Shown piece after piece: positions 1 to 9,241 of a DNA stretch of 64,000 nt. Source of the stretch: Pelomonas lactea (GTDB lineage Bacteria; Pseudomonadota; Gammaproteobacteria; Burkholderiales; Burkholderiaceae_C); assembly GCF_043555885.1 (NCBI RefSeq), contig NZ_JBIGHX010000011.1, forward strand, positions 124,001 to 188,000. The letters are read 5' to 3'. The notes below the pieces were generated by a model. It was given only the letters and a program-made list of their open reading frames with translations, was not told the DNA's origin and searched no databases. Position 1 is the stretch's first letter. Each line of letters begins with the position of its first letter. Position numbers and translations under genes: made by a program.

Positions 1-2104
1 GCCCACCACGCGGCGCCGGCGCAAGCAGGAACAGGTCAGCGACGTCAACGCGCTGATCAAGGATCTGTCCGAGCTGAAGGTGGGCGACCCGGTCGTGCAC
101 ATCAACCACGGGATCGGGCGTTACCAGGGTCTGGTCAACATCGACCTGGGCGACGGGCAGAAGAGCGAATTCCTGCACCTGGAGTACGCCGACAAGGCCA
201 CGCTGTACGTGCCCGTGGCGCAGCTGCACCTGATCGGCCGCTACACCGGCGTCAGCCCCGAGGAAGCGCCGCTGCACAAGCTGGGCTCCGGCCAGTGGGA
301 GAAGGCCAAGCGCAAGGCCGCCGAGCAGGTGCGCGACACCGCCGCCGAGCTGCTGAACCTCTACGCCCGCCGCGCCGCCCGCGAAGGCCACGCCTTCCGC
401 TACTCGGGGCATGACTACGAGGCCTTCGCCGCCTCGTTCGGCTTTGAGGAAACGCCCGACCAGCGCGCCGCCATCCACGCGGTCATCCAGGACATGATTT
501 CCCCGAAGCCGATGGACCGCCTGGTCTGCGGCGACGTGGGCTTCGGCAAGACCGAGGTCGCCTTGCGCGCGGCGTTTGTGGCGGTCATGGGCGGCAAGCA
601 GGTCGCCATCCTGGCCCCCACCACGCTGCTGGCCGAGCAGCATTACCAGAACATCGCGGACCGCTTCGGCGCCTGGCCGGTGAAGGTGGCCGAGATGAGC
701 CGCTTCCGCTCCGCCAAGGAAATCAAGGCGGCGATGGAAGGCATTGCCGACGGCAGCATCGACATCGTCGTGGGCACGCACAAGCTGCTGTCCGCCGAGG
801 TGAAGTTCAACCGCCTGGGCCTGCTGGTCATCGACGAGGAACACCGCTTCGGTGTGCGCCACAAGGAGGCGATGAAGGCGATGCGGGCCGAGGTGGACGT
901 GCTCACGCTCACCGCCACGCCCATCCCCCGCACACTGGGCATGGCGCTGGAAGGCCTGCGCGACCTGTCCGTCATCGCCACCGCGCCGCAGCGGCGCCTG
1001 GCCATCAAGACCTTTGTGCGCGCCGAGAGCAGCGGCACCATCCGCGAGGCCGTGCTGCGCGAACTCAAGCGCGGCGGGCAGGTCTACTTCCTGCACAACG
1101 AGGTCGAGACCATCGAGAACCGCCGCCAAAAGCTCGAAGAGTTGCTGCCCGAGGCGCGCATCGTCGTGGCCCACGGCCAGATGCCCGAGCGCGAGCTGGA
1201 GCGGGTGATGCGCGAGTTCGTGCAGGGCAAGCACAACCTGCTGCTGTGCTCCACCATCATCGAGACCGGCATCGACGTGCCGAGCGCCAACACCATCGTC
1301 ATCAGCCGCGCCGACAAGTTCGGCCTGGCGCAGCTGCACCAGCTGCGCGGCCGCGTGGGCCGCAGCCACCACCAGGCCTATGCCTACCTGATGGTGCCGG
1401 ACCTGCAGGGCCTGACCAAGCAGGCCACGCAGCGGCTGGACGCCATCCAGGCGATGGAAGAACTGGGCTCGGGCTTCTACCTCGCGATGCACGACCTGGA
1501 GATTCGCGGCGCCGGCGAGGTGCTGGGCGACAACCAGAGCGGCAACATGATGGAAGTGGGCTTCCAGCTCTACAACGACATGCTGTCCGAGGCCGTGCGC
1601 GCGCTGAAGAGCGGCCGCGAGCCCGACCTGCTCTCGCCCACCGGTGCCTTCTCCACCAACACCGAGATCAACCTGCACGCGCCGGCGCTGCTGCCCGACG
1701 CCTACTGCGGCGACGTGCAGGTGCGGCTCTCGCTCTACAAGCGCCTGGCCACGGCCGAGAAGCCCGAGCAGATCGACGCGATGCTGGAAGAGATCACCGA
1801 CCGCTTCGGCAAGCTGCCCACGCAGGGCCAGACGCTGTTCGACCTGCACCGCCTGCGCGTGCTGGCCAAGCCCTACGGCGTCATCAAGGTGGACGCCGCG
1901 CCGGGGCTGATCAACCTCAACTTCCGCCCCAATCCGCCCATCGACCCGATGCGCGTCATCGAGCTGGTGCAGAAGAACCGCAACATCAAGCTGGTGGGCA
2001 ACGAGAAGCTGCGCATCGAAAAGCAGCTGTCCAGCCCGCAGGACCGTGCGCAGGCGGTGCGCGAGGTGCTGCGGCTGCTGGGCCAGCCGGTGAAGGCAAG
2101 CTAG
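1..2104 (+). CDS. mfd: Transcription-repair coupling factor Mfd, C-terminal part (5' truncated by window edge)
   Basis: Mfd is a DNA translocase that pushes stalled RNA polymerase off damaged DNA and recruits UvrA. The reading frame is open from base 2, so the gene begins outside the window and lacks its UvrB-like N-terminal region. What remains starts with the CarD-like RNA-polymerase interaction domain (VGDPVVHINHGIGRY), followed by the RecG-like translocase: Walker A GDVGFGKTE at about 529-555, a DEEH box (VIDEEHRFG), TATPIPRTL motif III, the HGQMPERELE and RGRVGR helicase motifs, and the C-terminal TRCF domain that masks UvrA binding. The stop is TAG at 2102-2104. The motif order fits Mfd and excludes RecG, which has no CarD-like domain. 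Confidence 0.97.
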   Translation, partial: PTTRRRRKQEQVSDVNALIKDLSELKVGDPVVHINHGIGRYQGLVNIDLGDGQKSEFLHLEYADKATLYVPVAQLHLIGRYTGVSPEEAPLHKLGSGQWEKAKRKAAEQVRDTAAELLNLYARRAAREGHAFRYSGHDYEAFAASFGFEETPDQRAAIHAVIQDMISPKPMDRLVCGDVGFGKTEVALRAAFVAVMGGKQVAILAPTTLLAEQHYQNIADRFGAWPVKVAEMSRFRSAKEIKAAMEGIADGSIDIVVGTHKLLSAEVKFNRLGLLVIDEEHRFGVRHKEAMKAMRAEVDVLTLTATPIPRTLGMALEGLRDLSVIATAPQRRLAIKTFVRAESSGTIREAVLRELKRGGQVYFLHNEVETIENRRQKLEELLPEARIVVAHGQMPERELERVMREFVQGKHNLLLCSTIIETGIDVPSANTIVISRADKFGLAQLHQLRGRVGRSHHQAYAYLMVPDLQGLTKQATQRLDAIQAMEELGSGFYLAMHDLEIRGAGEVLGDNQSGNMMEVGFQLYNDMLSEAVRALKSGREPDLLSPTGAFSTNTEINLHAPALLPDAYCGDVQVRLSLYKRLATAEKPEQIDAMLEEITDRFGKLPTQGQTLFDLHRLRVLAKPYGVIKVDAAPGLINLNFRPNPPIDPMRVIELVQKNRNIKLVGNEKLRIEKQLSSPQDRAQAVREVLRLLGQPVKAS

Positions 2105-2159
2105 GGGCTGCGGCGGCCGTATCGGCTGCCTAGACTTCGTCGCCAAACCGGAGATGCCG

Positions 2160-2708
2160 ATGAAGACCCTGCTTGCCTCGCTCGCGTTGCTGCCACTGCC
2201 GGCGCTGGCCGCCGGCCTGCTGGGCACCACGGTGGACGTGCGCTACGACTACGAGGGCGACGAGGCCTGGCACACGCTGGACAGCGTCGTCGTCGGCCCC
2301 GGCGTGGAGCTCACCTGCCCCGGCAGCGCCCAGGCCTGCAGCGTGCTGCAGGCCGCCACGCAGACGGTGGACATCGGCGATCACGGCCTGCGCTATGCCT
2401 ACAGCGGCGCGGGTGGCGCCACCGCCAGCTTCGACAACCTGGCCATCAACGGCTTCACGTTCGAGCGGCTGTACGGCAACGGCACCGTCATCACCGGTGT
2501 CACCGTCGCCGACACCAGCCTCGCCGGCTTCAACCCGGCGCGCATCAGCTTCACGGCGCACAGCGTGTCGGTGCGCATGGGCGGACTGACGCTGGGCAGC
2601 TCGGCTTTCCTGCAGCTCAGCCTGCAGACGGCGCCGGTGCCGGAGCCCGGCAGCGCCGCACTGCTGCTGGGTGGGCTGGCGCTGTTGCTGGCGCGTCGGC
2701 GCCGCTGA
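2160..2708 (+). CDS. PEP-CTERM sorting domain-containing protein
   Basis: Secreted protein of about 182 residues with an N-terminal signal peptide (MKTLLASLALLPLPALA) and a C-terminal PEP-CTERM tail: VPEP, a hydrophobic stretch (GSAALLLGGLALLLA) and a terminal Arg cluster. Such tails are recognised by exosortase, which anchors or releases proteins together with exopolysaccharide production. The middle is a beta-rich region of unknown function. I start it at ATG 2160 because GGAG at 2150-2153 is spaced correctly for it; an upstream ATG at 2154 sits right against the GGAG. It lies between mfd and serB with no visible operon partner, and no exosortase gene is in the window. Confidence 0.9.
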   Translation: MKTLLASLALLPLPALAAGLLGTTVDVRYDYEGDEAWHTLDSVVVGPGVELTCPGSAQACSVLQAATQTVDIGDHGLRYAYSGAGGATASFDNLAINGFTFERLYGNGTVITGVTVADTSLAGFNPARISFTAHSVSVRMGGLTLGSSAFLQLSLQTAPVPEPGSAALLLGGLALLLARRRR

Positions 2709-2757
2709 CCGCCCCCGGGATAATGGCGGGCATCGTCTGCCTGCCTGCTCCCGCCCC

Positions 2758-3468
2758 GTGACCTCCTCCACCGCCCCCGGCCTCGTCCTGCGCGACGGCC
2801 CCGCGCTGCCACCGCTGTCCCACTTCAAGCTCGCCGCCTTCGACATGGACTCGACGCTGATCAGCATCGAGTGCATCGACGAGATCGCCGCGCTGGCCGG
2901 CAAGGGCGACGAAGTCGCCGCCATCACCGAGGCGGCGATGCGCGGCGAGATCACCGACTTTCGCGACAGCCTGCGCCGCCGCCTCGCCATCCTGGCCGGC
3001 GTGCCCGCCAGCGTGCTGGACCGCGTGCTGGCCGAACGGCTGACCTTCAACCCCGGCGCCCGCGAACTCTGCGCGGCGCTGAAGGCGGCCGGCCTGAAGC
3101 TGGTGCTCGTCTCCGGTGGCTTCACGTTCTTCACGCGCTTCGTCGCGGCCGAGCTGGGCATGGACTTCGTGCGCAGCAACGAGCTGGAGATCGCCGACGG
3201 CGCCCTCACCGGCCGCGTCGTCATGCAGGACTGGGGCGACATCTGCGACGGCGAGGAGAAGCGCCGCATGCTGCTGCAGTGCTGCGAGGCCATCGGCTGC
3301 ACGCCTGACCAGGCCATGGCCGTCGGCGACGGCAGCAACGACCTGCCGATGATGGGCGCGGCGGGCCTGTCGGTGGCCTATCACGCCAAGCCCAAGGTGC
3401 GCGAAGCCGCCCGCGTCGCCATCGACGAAGGCGGCCTGGACCGGCTGCTGACGCTGCTGAGCCCGTGA
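2758..3468 (+). CDS. serB: Phosphoserine phosphatase SerB
   Basis: HAD-superfamily phosphatase of 236 residues that hydrolyses O-phospho-L-serine to serine in the last step of serine synthesis. The nucleophile motif FDMDST (Asp29 and Asp31 from the chosen GTG), VLVSGGF (motif II), a Lys-rich loop and GDGSNDLPM (motif IV) are all present. It is shorter than E. coli SerB (322 residues) because the N-terminal ACT-like extension is absent; such short forms are common in Burkholderiales. The GTG at 2758 is used because upstream in-frame sequence reads as non-protein. Its TGA overlaps the GTG of the next gene (GTGA, 3465-3468), which suggests translational coupling. Confidence 0.93.
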   Translation: MTSSTAPGLVLRDGPALPPLSHFKLAAFDMDSTLISIECIDEIAALAGKGDEVAAITEAAMRGEITDFRDSLRRRLAILAGVPASVLDRVLAERLTFNPGARELCAALKAAGLKLVLVSGGFTFFTRFVAAELGMDFVRSNELEIADGALTGRVVMQDWGDICDGEEKRRMLLQCCEAIGCTPDQAMAVGDGSNDLPMMGAAGLSVAYHAKPKVREAARVAIDEGGLDRLLTLLSP

Positions 3469-4241
3469 CCTTCGACCGGCCAGCGACGCCACGCCCGCGC
3501 CCGCCCGCGCGGTGGCTGCTGGCACTGACACTGGCGCTTGCGCTGGCCGCACCGCCTGCGGCCAGGGCGGCCGACGAGCGCGACCGCCCGCTGCGCTACG
3601 TGGTGCCCACCAACCAGGCCATGCCGCTGCTGGCCATGCAGGGCCAGCAGCCGGTGGATGGCCTGCTCAAGGACATCGCGCAAGCGCTGGCGACGCGGCT
3701 GGGGCGACCGCTGCAGTACGTGGTGCTGCCCAGCAAGCGGGCAGCCTCGGCCCTGAAACGCGGCGAGGCCGACGTGCACTGCTACGTCCAGCCCGGCTGG
3801 CTGGAAGGCGAGCTGCTGTGGACGCAGCGTTTCATCACGTCGGCCGAGGTGGTGGCCGCGGCGCACGGCGCGCCGGCCATCGAGTCGCTGGACGCCCTGG
3901 CCGGCGAACCGCTGGGCACCGTGCTCGGCTACCGCTACGCCACGCCCGAGCGCGTGCTGGGCGAGCGCATCGTGCGGCGCGACGTCGTGGACGCGGAAAC
4001 CAACCTGCGCCGCCTTGCGCTGGGCCGCGTGCGCTATGCGTTGACCGACCGGCTGTCGCTGCAGCACTTCGTCAAGCGCCATCCGCCAACCGGGTTGCGC
4101 GAAGTGCTGGAATTCGACCGGACCGAACTGGGCTGCGCGGTCTCACCCCGCGAGGCCGGCGCGCTGGACGCCATCAACCAGGCGCTGCGGAGCATGCGCA
4201 ACGAGGGGCGTCTGGACCAGATCCTGGACCGCTACCGCTGA
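3465..4241 (+). CDS. Substrate-binding periplasmic protein (SBP family 3-like)
   Basis: Periplasmic solute-binding protein of 258 residues resembling the amino-acid-binding family 3. It has an N-terminal signal peptide (Arg-rich start, WLLALTLALALAAPPAARA) and the typical family layout: PLRYVVP near the mature N terminus, VDGLLKDIAQALATRLG, a central hinge, and a C-terminal INQALRSMRNEGRLDQILDRY helix pair. No ABC permease or ATPase gene is next to it, so it may be an orphan receptor or serve another function. It begins with GTG overlapping the serB stop. Substrate cannot be read from the sequence. Confidence 0.82.
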   Translation: MTFDRPATPRPRPPARWLLALTLALALAAPPAARAADERDRPLRYVVPTNQAMPLLAMQGQQPVDGLLKDIAQALATRLGRPLQYVVLPSKRAASALKRGEADVHCYVQPGWLEGELLWTQRFITSAEVVAAAHGAPAIESLDALAGEPLGTVLGYRYATPERVLGERIVRRDVVDAETNLRRLALGRVRYALTDRLSLQHFVKRHPPTGLREVLEFDRTELGCAVSPREAGALDAINQALRSMRNEGRLDQILDRYR

Positions 4242-4242
4242 C

Positions 4243-4467
4243 TCAGCCAGCCGCGGCCAGCACACGCACCGTGTGGCCGGCGAACACCACCACCTGGCCC
4301 GCGCGCATCTTGGCAGTCTTGCGCAGCTCCACCTGGCCGTCCACGCTCACCTCGCCGGCGGTGATCAGCGCGCGTGCCTGGCCGCCGCTGTCCGCCAGGC
4401 CGGTGGCCTTCAGCAGCTTGTCCAGTTCGATGTAGTCACCGCGCAATTCCAGGGCCATCTCTTTCAT
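4243..4467 (-). CDS. S4 domain RNA-binding protein (YbcJ-like)
   Basis: Small protein of 74 residues made almost entirely of an S4 RNA-binding fold: YIELDKLLKATGLADSGGQA, ALITAGEVSVDGQVE, then RKTAKMRAGQVV. Stand-alone S4 proteins of this size (YbcJ type) are thought to bind structured RNA or ribosome-related complexes. The ATG at 4467 is supported by a 4-base overlap (ATGA, 4464-4467) with the stop of the upstream membrane-protein gene, so this is the last gene of a minus-strand operon starting with the thiamine-diphosphate enzyme. Confidence 0.85.
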   Translation of the reverse strand: MKEMALELRGDYIELDKLLKATGLADSGGQARALITAGEVSVDGQVELRKTAKMRAGQVVVFAGHTVRVLAAAG

Positions 4468-5330
4468 GCCGGCATTGTCTCTGACGGCTGGGGGCCGTTC
4501 TGCAGCGCGGCAAAGCGGTCCGGCGCGGGCGGGCGGAAGCGGTCCTGCCAGGCCGTGAAGCCCAGGGCCATCAGCGTCAGGCCATGGAACAGCAGGCCCG
4601 CGCCGGCAATGCCATTGCCGCAGTAGAAACACAGCAGCGACTCGGCCTTCCAGCGACCGTCGCGGGCCACCCAGACGGCGTCCGCGTCGCCCGGCTGCGC
4701 CCGCGCCACGTTGCCCTTGCGCACGACCAGCTCGTAGGTGCCGGGCCCGTCCACCAGGCGCAGCGTCACGCGGCGCCGGCTGGACCCGGCGGCATCGGGC
4801 TGATTGCTGACCACGCGTGCCTCATGGCGAACCGCCCCATCCAGGAAGCGATCCGTCCGCCCCTGCTCCCACAGGCCGATGCCGGTGAACACCGCGGGCA
4901 CGACCTGCAGGGCCAGCAGCAGCAGGGCCCAGCGCCGCCAGTACGCCCACGGCGAGCGCGAGCGCCGGGCGGCGAGGTCCGCCTCGCTGCACCAGCGACG
5001 GCCGCGGCGCCAGGCGGCGCGCGGGCCGGCGTCGTCGGGCGCCGCCAACAGCGCCTGCAGCCGGCGCAGCACCTCGGCGCGGCTGAGCGTGGCCCGCTCG
5101 CTGCGCAGCGGCGGGGCCTCGCCGTCCAGCCAGCGCAACTGGAAGCCCCGCGCCATGTCGCCACCGGCCTGAAGCGCACGGCCGTCGTCGGTGGCCAGTG
5201 CCACCAGCCCGCCGGGCTCACGCCCCCAGCCGCGCAGCGCGTCAGCCAGCGCCTGCGCGTGCTGCACGCGCAGGCGGCTGCCGTCCGGCAGCGTCAGCGT
5301 GAGGCCGGGGCCCGGCGCGCCGAAGCTCAC
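4464..5330 (-). CDS. Hypothetical two-helix membrane protein
   Basis: Protein of 288 residues that I do not recognise. The first 120 residues are soluble, with an S4/FtsL-unlike mixed composition (SRAEVLRRLQALL). A first membrane helix follows (about residues 130-155, WALLLLALQVVPAVFTGIGLW), then a polar beta-rich domain with a repeated charged pattern, then a second helix (GIAGAGLLFHGLTLMALGF) containing a Cys-x-x-Cys just before it (LLCFYCGNG). It is locked by ATGA overlaps to the thiamine-diphosphate enzyme upstream (5327-5330) and the S4 protein downstream (4464-4467), so the three are probably co-translated. Function unknown. Confidence 0.7.
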   Translation of the reverse strand: MSFGAPGPGLTLTLPDGSRLRVQHAQALADALRGWGREPGGLVALATDDGRALQAGGDMARGFQLRWLDGEAPPLRSERATLSRAEVLRRLQALLAAPDDAGPRAAWRRGRRWCSEADLAARRSRSPWAYWRRWALLLLALQVVPAVFTGIGLWEQGRTDRFLDGAVRHEARVVSNQPDAAGSSRRRVTLRLVDGPGTYELVVRKGNVARAQPGDADAVWVARDGRWKAESLLCFYCGNGIAGAGLLFHGLTLMALGFTAWQDRFRPPAPDRFAALQNGPQPSETMPA

Positions 5331-7042
5331 GCGCAGGACTGTCGCTCCTGCGCCGCCACGCGGATGGCGGTCAGCGTGGAGCGCGACGTGGAGACGTCGC
5401 TGGACAGGCGCAGGTGCAGCAGCGCCGGTTTGCCGGCGGCGATGGCGGCATCCAGCGCGGGGCCGACCTGCTCGGTGCGGTCGGCCTTGAAGGCCACGAA
5501 GCCGAAGGCCTCGGCCAGCTTGGCGAAGTCGGGGTTGAACAGGTCGCTGCCCGAGACGCGGCCGGGGTACTCGCGCTCCTGGTGCATGCGGATGGTGCCG
5601 TAGGTGCCGTTGTCGACGACGACGACCAGCAGCTTGCTTGCGCCGTAGCCAGTGGCCGTGGCCAGTTCCTGGCCGGTCATCAGGAAGTCGCCGTCGCCGG
5701 CGATGTTGACGACCCAGCGGTCCTGCAGAAGCGCTGCCGCGACGGCAGCCGGCACGCCGTAGCCCATCGCGCCGGAGGTCGGCGCCAGCTGCGTCTTGCC
5801 GAAGCGGTGCAGCGCCGTGTAGCGGTGGAAGCGGTGCAGCCAGCCGCTGTAGTTGCCGGCGCCGTTCGTGAAGATCGTGCCCTCGGGCAGCTTCGCGTCG
5901 ATGAGGTGGATGACCTCGGCCATGTCCAGCGGCGCCACCGGCGTGGGCTGCAGGTTGGCGCGGTAGTCGGCGTTGGCGGCGACGGTCCAGTCGCGCCAGG
6001 GCACGTCGGCCGGCGGTGTCAGCGCGGCCAGCGCCGGTGCGGCCTGGCTCATGCTCGCGTTGATGAGCAGCTCCGCCGTGTAGACGCGGCCGAGTTCCTC
6101 CGCGCCGGCGTGGATGTGGATGAGCTGCTGCGCGGGCCGCGGTGCCTGCAGCAGCGTGTAGCCGCCGGTCGTCATCTCGCCCAGGCGCGGGCCGATGGCG
6201 ACGATGAGGTCGGCGTCCTTCACACGCGCCGCCAGCTTCGGATTGATGCCGATGCCGACGTCGCCGGCGTAGTTCGGGTGGCCGTTGTCGAACAGGTCCT
6301 GGAAGCGAAACGCGCAGCCCACCGGCAGTTGCCAGGCTTCGGCGAACGTCTGCAGCGCCGTGGTCGCCTCAGGTGTCCAGCCGCCGCCGCCGGCGATGAC
6401 CAGCGGCCGCTTCGCTTGCGACAGGCGCTCGCGCAGCTCGGCCAGCGCGGCGGGCGTGGGCGCGGCTTCGGCGGGCCGAGCGGGCGCGACGACCGGCGCC
6501 GAGATCGGCTGGGTCAGCATGTCCTCGGGCAGCACCAGCACCACGGGGCCGGGGCGACCCTGCATCGCGGTGTGGAAGGCACGCGCGACGTACTCGGGCA
6601 GGCGTTCGGCGTCGTGGCATTCGCCCACCCACTTGGCCATGCCCAGCGTGCCGGGGCCGAACATCTGGCGGTAGTCCACCTCCTGGAAGGCCTCGCGGTC
6701 GCGCTGGTCGCTGGCGACCTGGCCGATGAACAGGATCATCGGCGTGCTGTCCTGGAAGGCGGTGTGCAGACCGATGCTGGCATTCGTCGCGCCGGGGCCG
6801 CGGGTGACGAAGCAGATGCCGGGCTTGCCGGTCAGTTTGCCCTGCGCCTCGGCCATGAAGGCCGCGCCGCCCTCCTGGCGGCAGGCGACGAAGCGGATCC
6901 TGTCGCGGTACTCGTGGAAGCCGTCGAGGACGGCAAGGTAGCTTTCACCAGGAACGCCGAATGCGGTGTCGACGCCCTGCGCGATCAGCGCCTCCACCAG
7001 CTTGTGGCCGGCGAGGCGGGGGGTTGTCTCTTGTCTAGTCAT
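5327..7042 (-). CDS. Thiamine-diphosphate-binding enzyme, acetolactate-synthase-like large subunit
   Basis: Enzyme of 571 residues in the acetohydroxyacid synthase/benzoylformate decarboxylase superfamily. The N-terminal Pyr domain carries the activating Glu in ACRQEGGAAFMAEA; a central FAD/nucleotide-fold-like domain follows; the C-terminal PP domain has the ThDP/Mg motif GDGDFLMTGQEL through VDNGTYGTI. The family includes true acetolactate synthase, glyoxylate carboligase, sulfoacetaldehyde acetyltransferase and decarboxylases. No small regulatory subunit (IlvH) or ilvC lies nearby, so a catabolic or uncharacterised 2-oxoacid role is likelier than branched-chain biosynthesis. It heads a tight minus-strand operon with a membrane protein and an S4 protein. 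Confidence 0.88.
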   Translation of the reverse strand: MTRQETTPRLAGHKLVEALIAQGVDTAFGVPGESYLAVLDGFHEYRDRIRFVACRQEGGAAFMAEAQGKLTGKPGICFVTRGPGATNASIGLHTAFQDSTPMILFIGQVASDQRDREAFQEVDYRQMFGPGTLGMAKWVGECHDAERLPEYVARAFHTAMQGRPGPVVLVLPEDMLTQPISAPVVAPARPAEAAPTPAALAELRERLSQAKRPLVIAGGGGWTPEATTALQTFAEAWQLPVGCAFRFQDLFDNGHPNYAGDVGIGINPKLAARVKDADLIVAIGPRLGEMTTGGYTLLQAPRPAQQLIHIHAGAEELGRVYTAELLINASMSQAAPALAALTPPADVPWRDWTVAANADYRANLQPTPVAPLDMAEVIHLIDAKLPEGTIFTNGAGNYSGWLHRFHRYTALHRFGKTQLAPTSGAMGYGVPAAVAAALLQDRWVVNIAGDGDFLMTGQELATATGYGASKLLVVVVDNGTYGTIRMHQEREYPGRVSGSDLFNPDFAKLAEAFGFVAFKADRTEQVGPALDAAIAAGKPALLHLRLSSDVSTSRSTLTAIRVAAQERQSCA

Positions 7043-7067
7043 GCTGAGACTTTAGCCGGCACGGCCG

Positions 7068-7436
7068 TCAGCGCCCGCCGTCGATCGCGCGCTCCATCAT
7101 CTTGTCCTTCAGCGTGGTGTCCTGCTTCACGTCCAGCACCTGATGCAGCAGCGGCCCGCTGCCGGCCGCCTGCGCCGGCTTGGGCACCGGCGTGGCCGGC
7201 ACGACGTTGACGGGGGCGGCCGTCACGGCCTGCTCCTTGTGCCCGGCCGGGCAGGCCGCGTTCGTGTAGGTCACCTGCTGGCCGTTGACGCACTTGCGCA
7301 GCGGCCCCGCGGCCGGCTCGGCCGCCGACTGCGCCGCCCCCGCCCAGGCCTGCAACAGCGCCCGGTTGTGCCAGGCCAGCCCACCTGCGGCGAGGCAGGC
7401 CGCCACCACCACGGCTGCACGAAACGGTGTGGACAT
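7068..7436 (-). CDS. DUF4124-like secreted/anchored protein
   Basis: Small protein of 122 residues with an N-terminal hydrophobic segment (AAVVVAACLAAGGLAW) that is a signal peptide or anchor, followed by a DUF4124-like core (CVNGQQVTYTNAACPAGHKE) in which two Cys are likely disulfide-bonded. The rest is Ala/Pro-rich and low in complexity, ending in a charged tail. DUF4124 proteins are common in beta- and gammaproteobacterial envelopes and have no established function. It starts 3 bases after the stop of the AI-2E family gene and ends 25 bases before the thiamine-diphosphate enzyme start, so all may share a transcript. Confidence 0.75.
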   Translation of the reverse strand: MSTPFRAAVVVAACLAAGGLAWHNRALLQAWAGAAQSAAEPAAGPLRKCVNGQQVTYTNAACPAGHKEQAVTAAPVNVVPATPVPKPAQAAGSGPLLHQVLDVKQDTTLKDKMMERAIDGGR

Positions 7437-7439
7437 CTC

Positions 7440-8525
7440 TCAGCCCTCCGACGCGGCGGCTTCTTCGCGGGCCGTCGCGAACAGGTCCCACACGGCCATG
7501 AACATAGCCGCGATGACCGGCCCGATGACAAAGCCGTTGATGCCGAACACCGCCATGCCGCCGATGGTGGACACCAGCACCAGGTAGTCGGGCATCTGCG
7601 TATCCTTGCCCACCAGCAGCGGGCGCAGCACGTTGTCCACGAGCCCGATGACCAGCACGCCGTACGCGATCAGCGCCACGCCCTGCCAGATCGCGCCGGT
7701 GACCAGGAAATAGATGGCGACAGGCAGCCAGATCAACCCCGCGCCGATGGCCGGCAGCAACGACAGGAAGCCCATCACCACCGCCCACAGCAGCGCGCCC
7801 TTGATGCCGAAGAACCAGAACGCCAGCCCCCCCAGCGCACCCTGCGTGGCGGCCACGAGGATGTTGCCCTTGACCGTGGCGCGGATGACGGTGATGAACT
7901 TCGCCGCCAGTTGCCCGCGGTGCTCGGGTGCCAACGGCACGGCGGCACGGATGCGCCGGCTCAGCGCCGCGCCGTCGCGCAGCAGGAAGAACGCGAGATA
8001 CAGCATGACGAAGAAGCCGACGACCAGGTCCAGCGCGTTCTGGCCGACGCTGTAGACCTGCGTCGCGATCGCCTGGCTGCCGCGCGCGACGGCCTCGGTG
8101 ATGCGCGTCTGCAGTTCGTTGAAGTCCGTCAGCCCGAAATGCGCCAGCAGGTCATGCAGCCATCCCGGCAGCACGGCCACCACCTGCTCGAAGTAGCGCA
8201 CGAAGTTGGTCTCGCCCGACTGCACGCGCTGGTACAGCGCCGCGCCCTCCTTCACCAGCATGGTGGCCAGCAGCGACAGCGGCAGCACGACCATGAGCAC
8301 GATCAGCGCCAGCGTGGCCAGCGCCGCCAGCGTGCGGCGCTGCTTCCACCGGCGCAGCAGCCAGGCGTAGACCGGCATGAAGACGATGGCGATCACCGCC
8401 CCCCAGAACACGGCGCCGCCGAACGGCAGCAGGATCCACACGAAGGCCAGACTGACCGCGATGAGCAGCGCCAGGAAGGCGTTGTTCTCGAGTCGCGGCG
8501 AGGAGACGAAGTCTTTGAAGTTCAT
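7440..8525 (-). CDS. AI-2E family transporter (PerM/YdiK-like)
   Basis: Integral membrane protein of 361 residues in the AI-2E/PerM family. About eight hydrophobic segments are visible, with a soluble region after the third (residues about 85-150) and the family features GFFVMLYLAFFLLRDG, the GNILVAATQGALGGLAFWF segment and the ending GINGFVIGPVIAAMF. Members export autoinducer-2 or act as Na+/H+ antiporters; the sequence does not say which. The start ATG at 8525 (MNFKDF) matches the usual family N terminus; upstream in-frame sequence is shadow coding. Confidence 0.92.
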   Translation of the reverse strand: MNFKDFVSSPRLENNAFLALLIAVSLAFVWILLPFGGAVFWGAVIAIVFMPVYAWLLRRWKQRRTLAALATLALIVLMVVLPLSLLATMLVKEGAALYQRVQSGETNFVRYFEQVVAVLPGWLHDLLAHFGLTDFNELQTRITEAVARGSQAIATQVYSVGQNALDLVVGFFVMLYLAFFLLRDGAALSRRIRAAVPLAPEHRGQLAAKFITVIRATVKGNILVAATQGALGGLAFWFFGIKGALLWAVVMGFLSLLPAIGAGLIWLPVAIYFLVTGAIWQGVALIAYGVLVIGLVDNVLRPLLVGKDTQMPDYLVLVSTIGGMAVFGINGFVIGPVIAAMFMAVWDLFATAREEAAASEG

Positions 8526-8593
8526 GCGGCGCGGCAGGTCTGCCCGAAACGGGCGGTGGCGCGCATGGTAGGGCCGGCAGGCGCCGGCCGCTG

Positions 8594-9232
8594 TCAGACC
8601 GTGCCGCGCTGCTGCCCGAGCAGCCTGACGGCCAGGGCGCCCAGCACCAGCCCCATCACATAGCGCTGCACGGCCAGCCAGCCGCGGTGGCATGCAAACC
8701 AGCGCGCCATGCCGGCGGCGCTCAGCGTCACCCCCAGGTTCACCGACGCCCCGATGCCCACCTGCGTGGCGCCCAGCAGCAGGCTTTGCAACAGCACCGG
8801 GCCGCCGTCCGGCGACACGAACTGCGGCAGCACCGACAGGTAGAACACGGCCACCTTGGGATTGAGGACGCTGGTCAGCAACCCCATCGTGAACAGCCGC
8901 GCCGGCTGCTCGGGCGGCAGCGGCCGCGGCTCGAACGGCGAGCGCGCGCCGGGGCGCACCGCCTGCCAGGCCAGCCACAGCAGGTAAAGCGCGCCGGCCA
9001 GCTTCAGCAGCTCGTAGCCCAGCGGCACGGCCAGGAACAGCGCCGTCAGCCCCAGCGCCGCGCACACCATGTGCACGGTGAACCCCAGCACCACGCCCAG
9101 CCATGACATGACGCCCGCCATGCGGCCCTGGCAGATGGCGCGCGAGATCAGGTAGACCATATTGGGCCCCGGCGTCACGGCCATCAGCAAGGCCGCGGCG
9201 GCAAACAGCAGCCAGTGCGAGGTCGATGGCAT
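8594..9232 (-). CDS. LysE family translocator
   Basis: Amino-acid exporter of the LysE/RhtB family, 212 residues, with about six membrane helices. The N-terminal signature MAVTPGPNMVYLISRAI and the internal LLTSVLNPKVAVFYLSVLPQF are diagnostic. Members export lysine, homoserine, threonine or related compounds, but substrate cannot be assigned from sequence. The gene follows the MFS gene by 9 bases on the same strand and is probably co-transcribed with it. The Val at the C terminus is followed by TGA. Confidence 0.9.
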   Translation of the reverse strand: MPSTSHWLLFAAAALLMAVTPGPNMVYLISRAICQGRMAGVMSWLGVVLGFTVHMVCAALGLTALFLAVPLGYELLKLAGALYLLWLAWQAVRPGARSPFEPRPLPPEQPARLFTMGLLTSVLNPKVAVFYLSVLPQFVSPDGGPVLLQSLLLGATQVGIGASVNLGVTLSAAGMARWFACHRGWLAVQRYVMGLVLGALAVRLLGQQRGTV

Positions 9233-9241
9233 GGCGGCCGC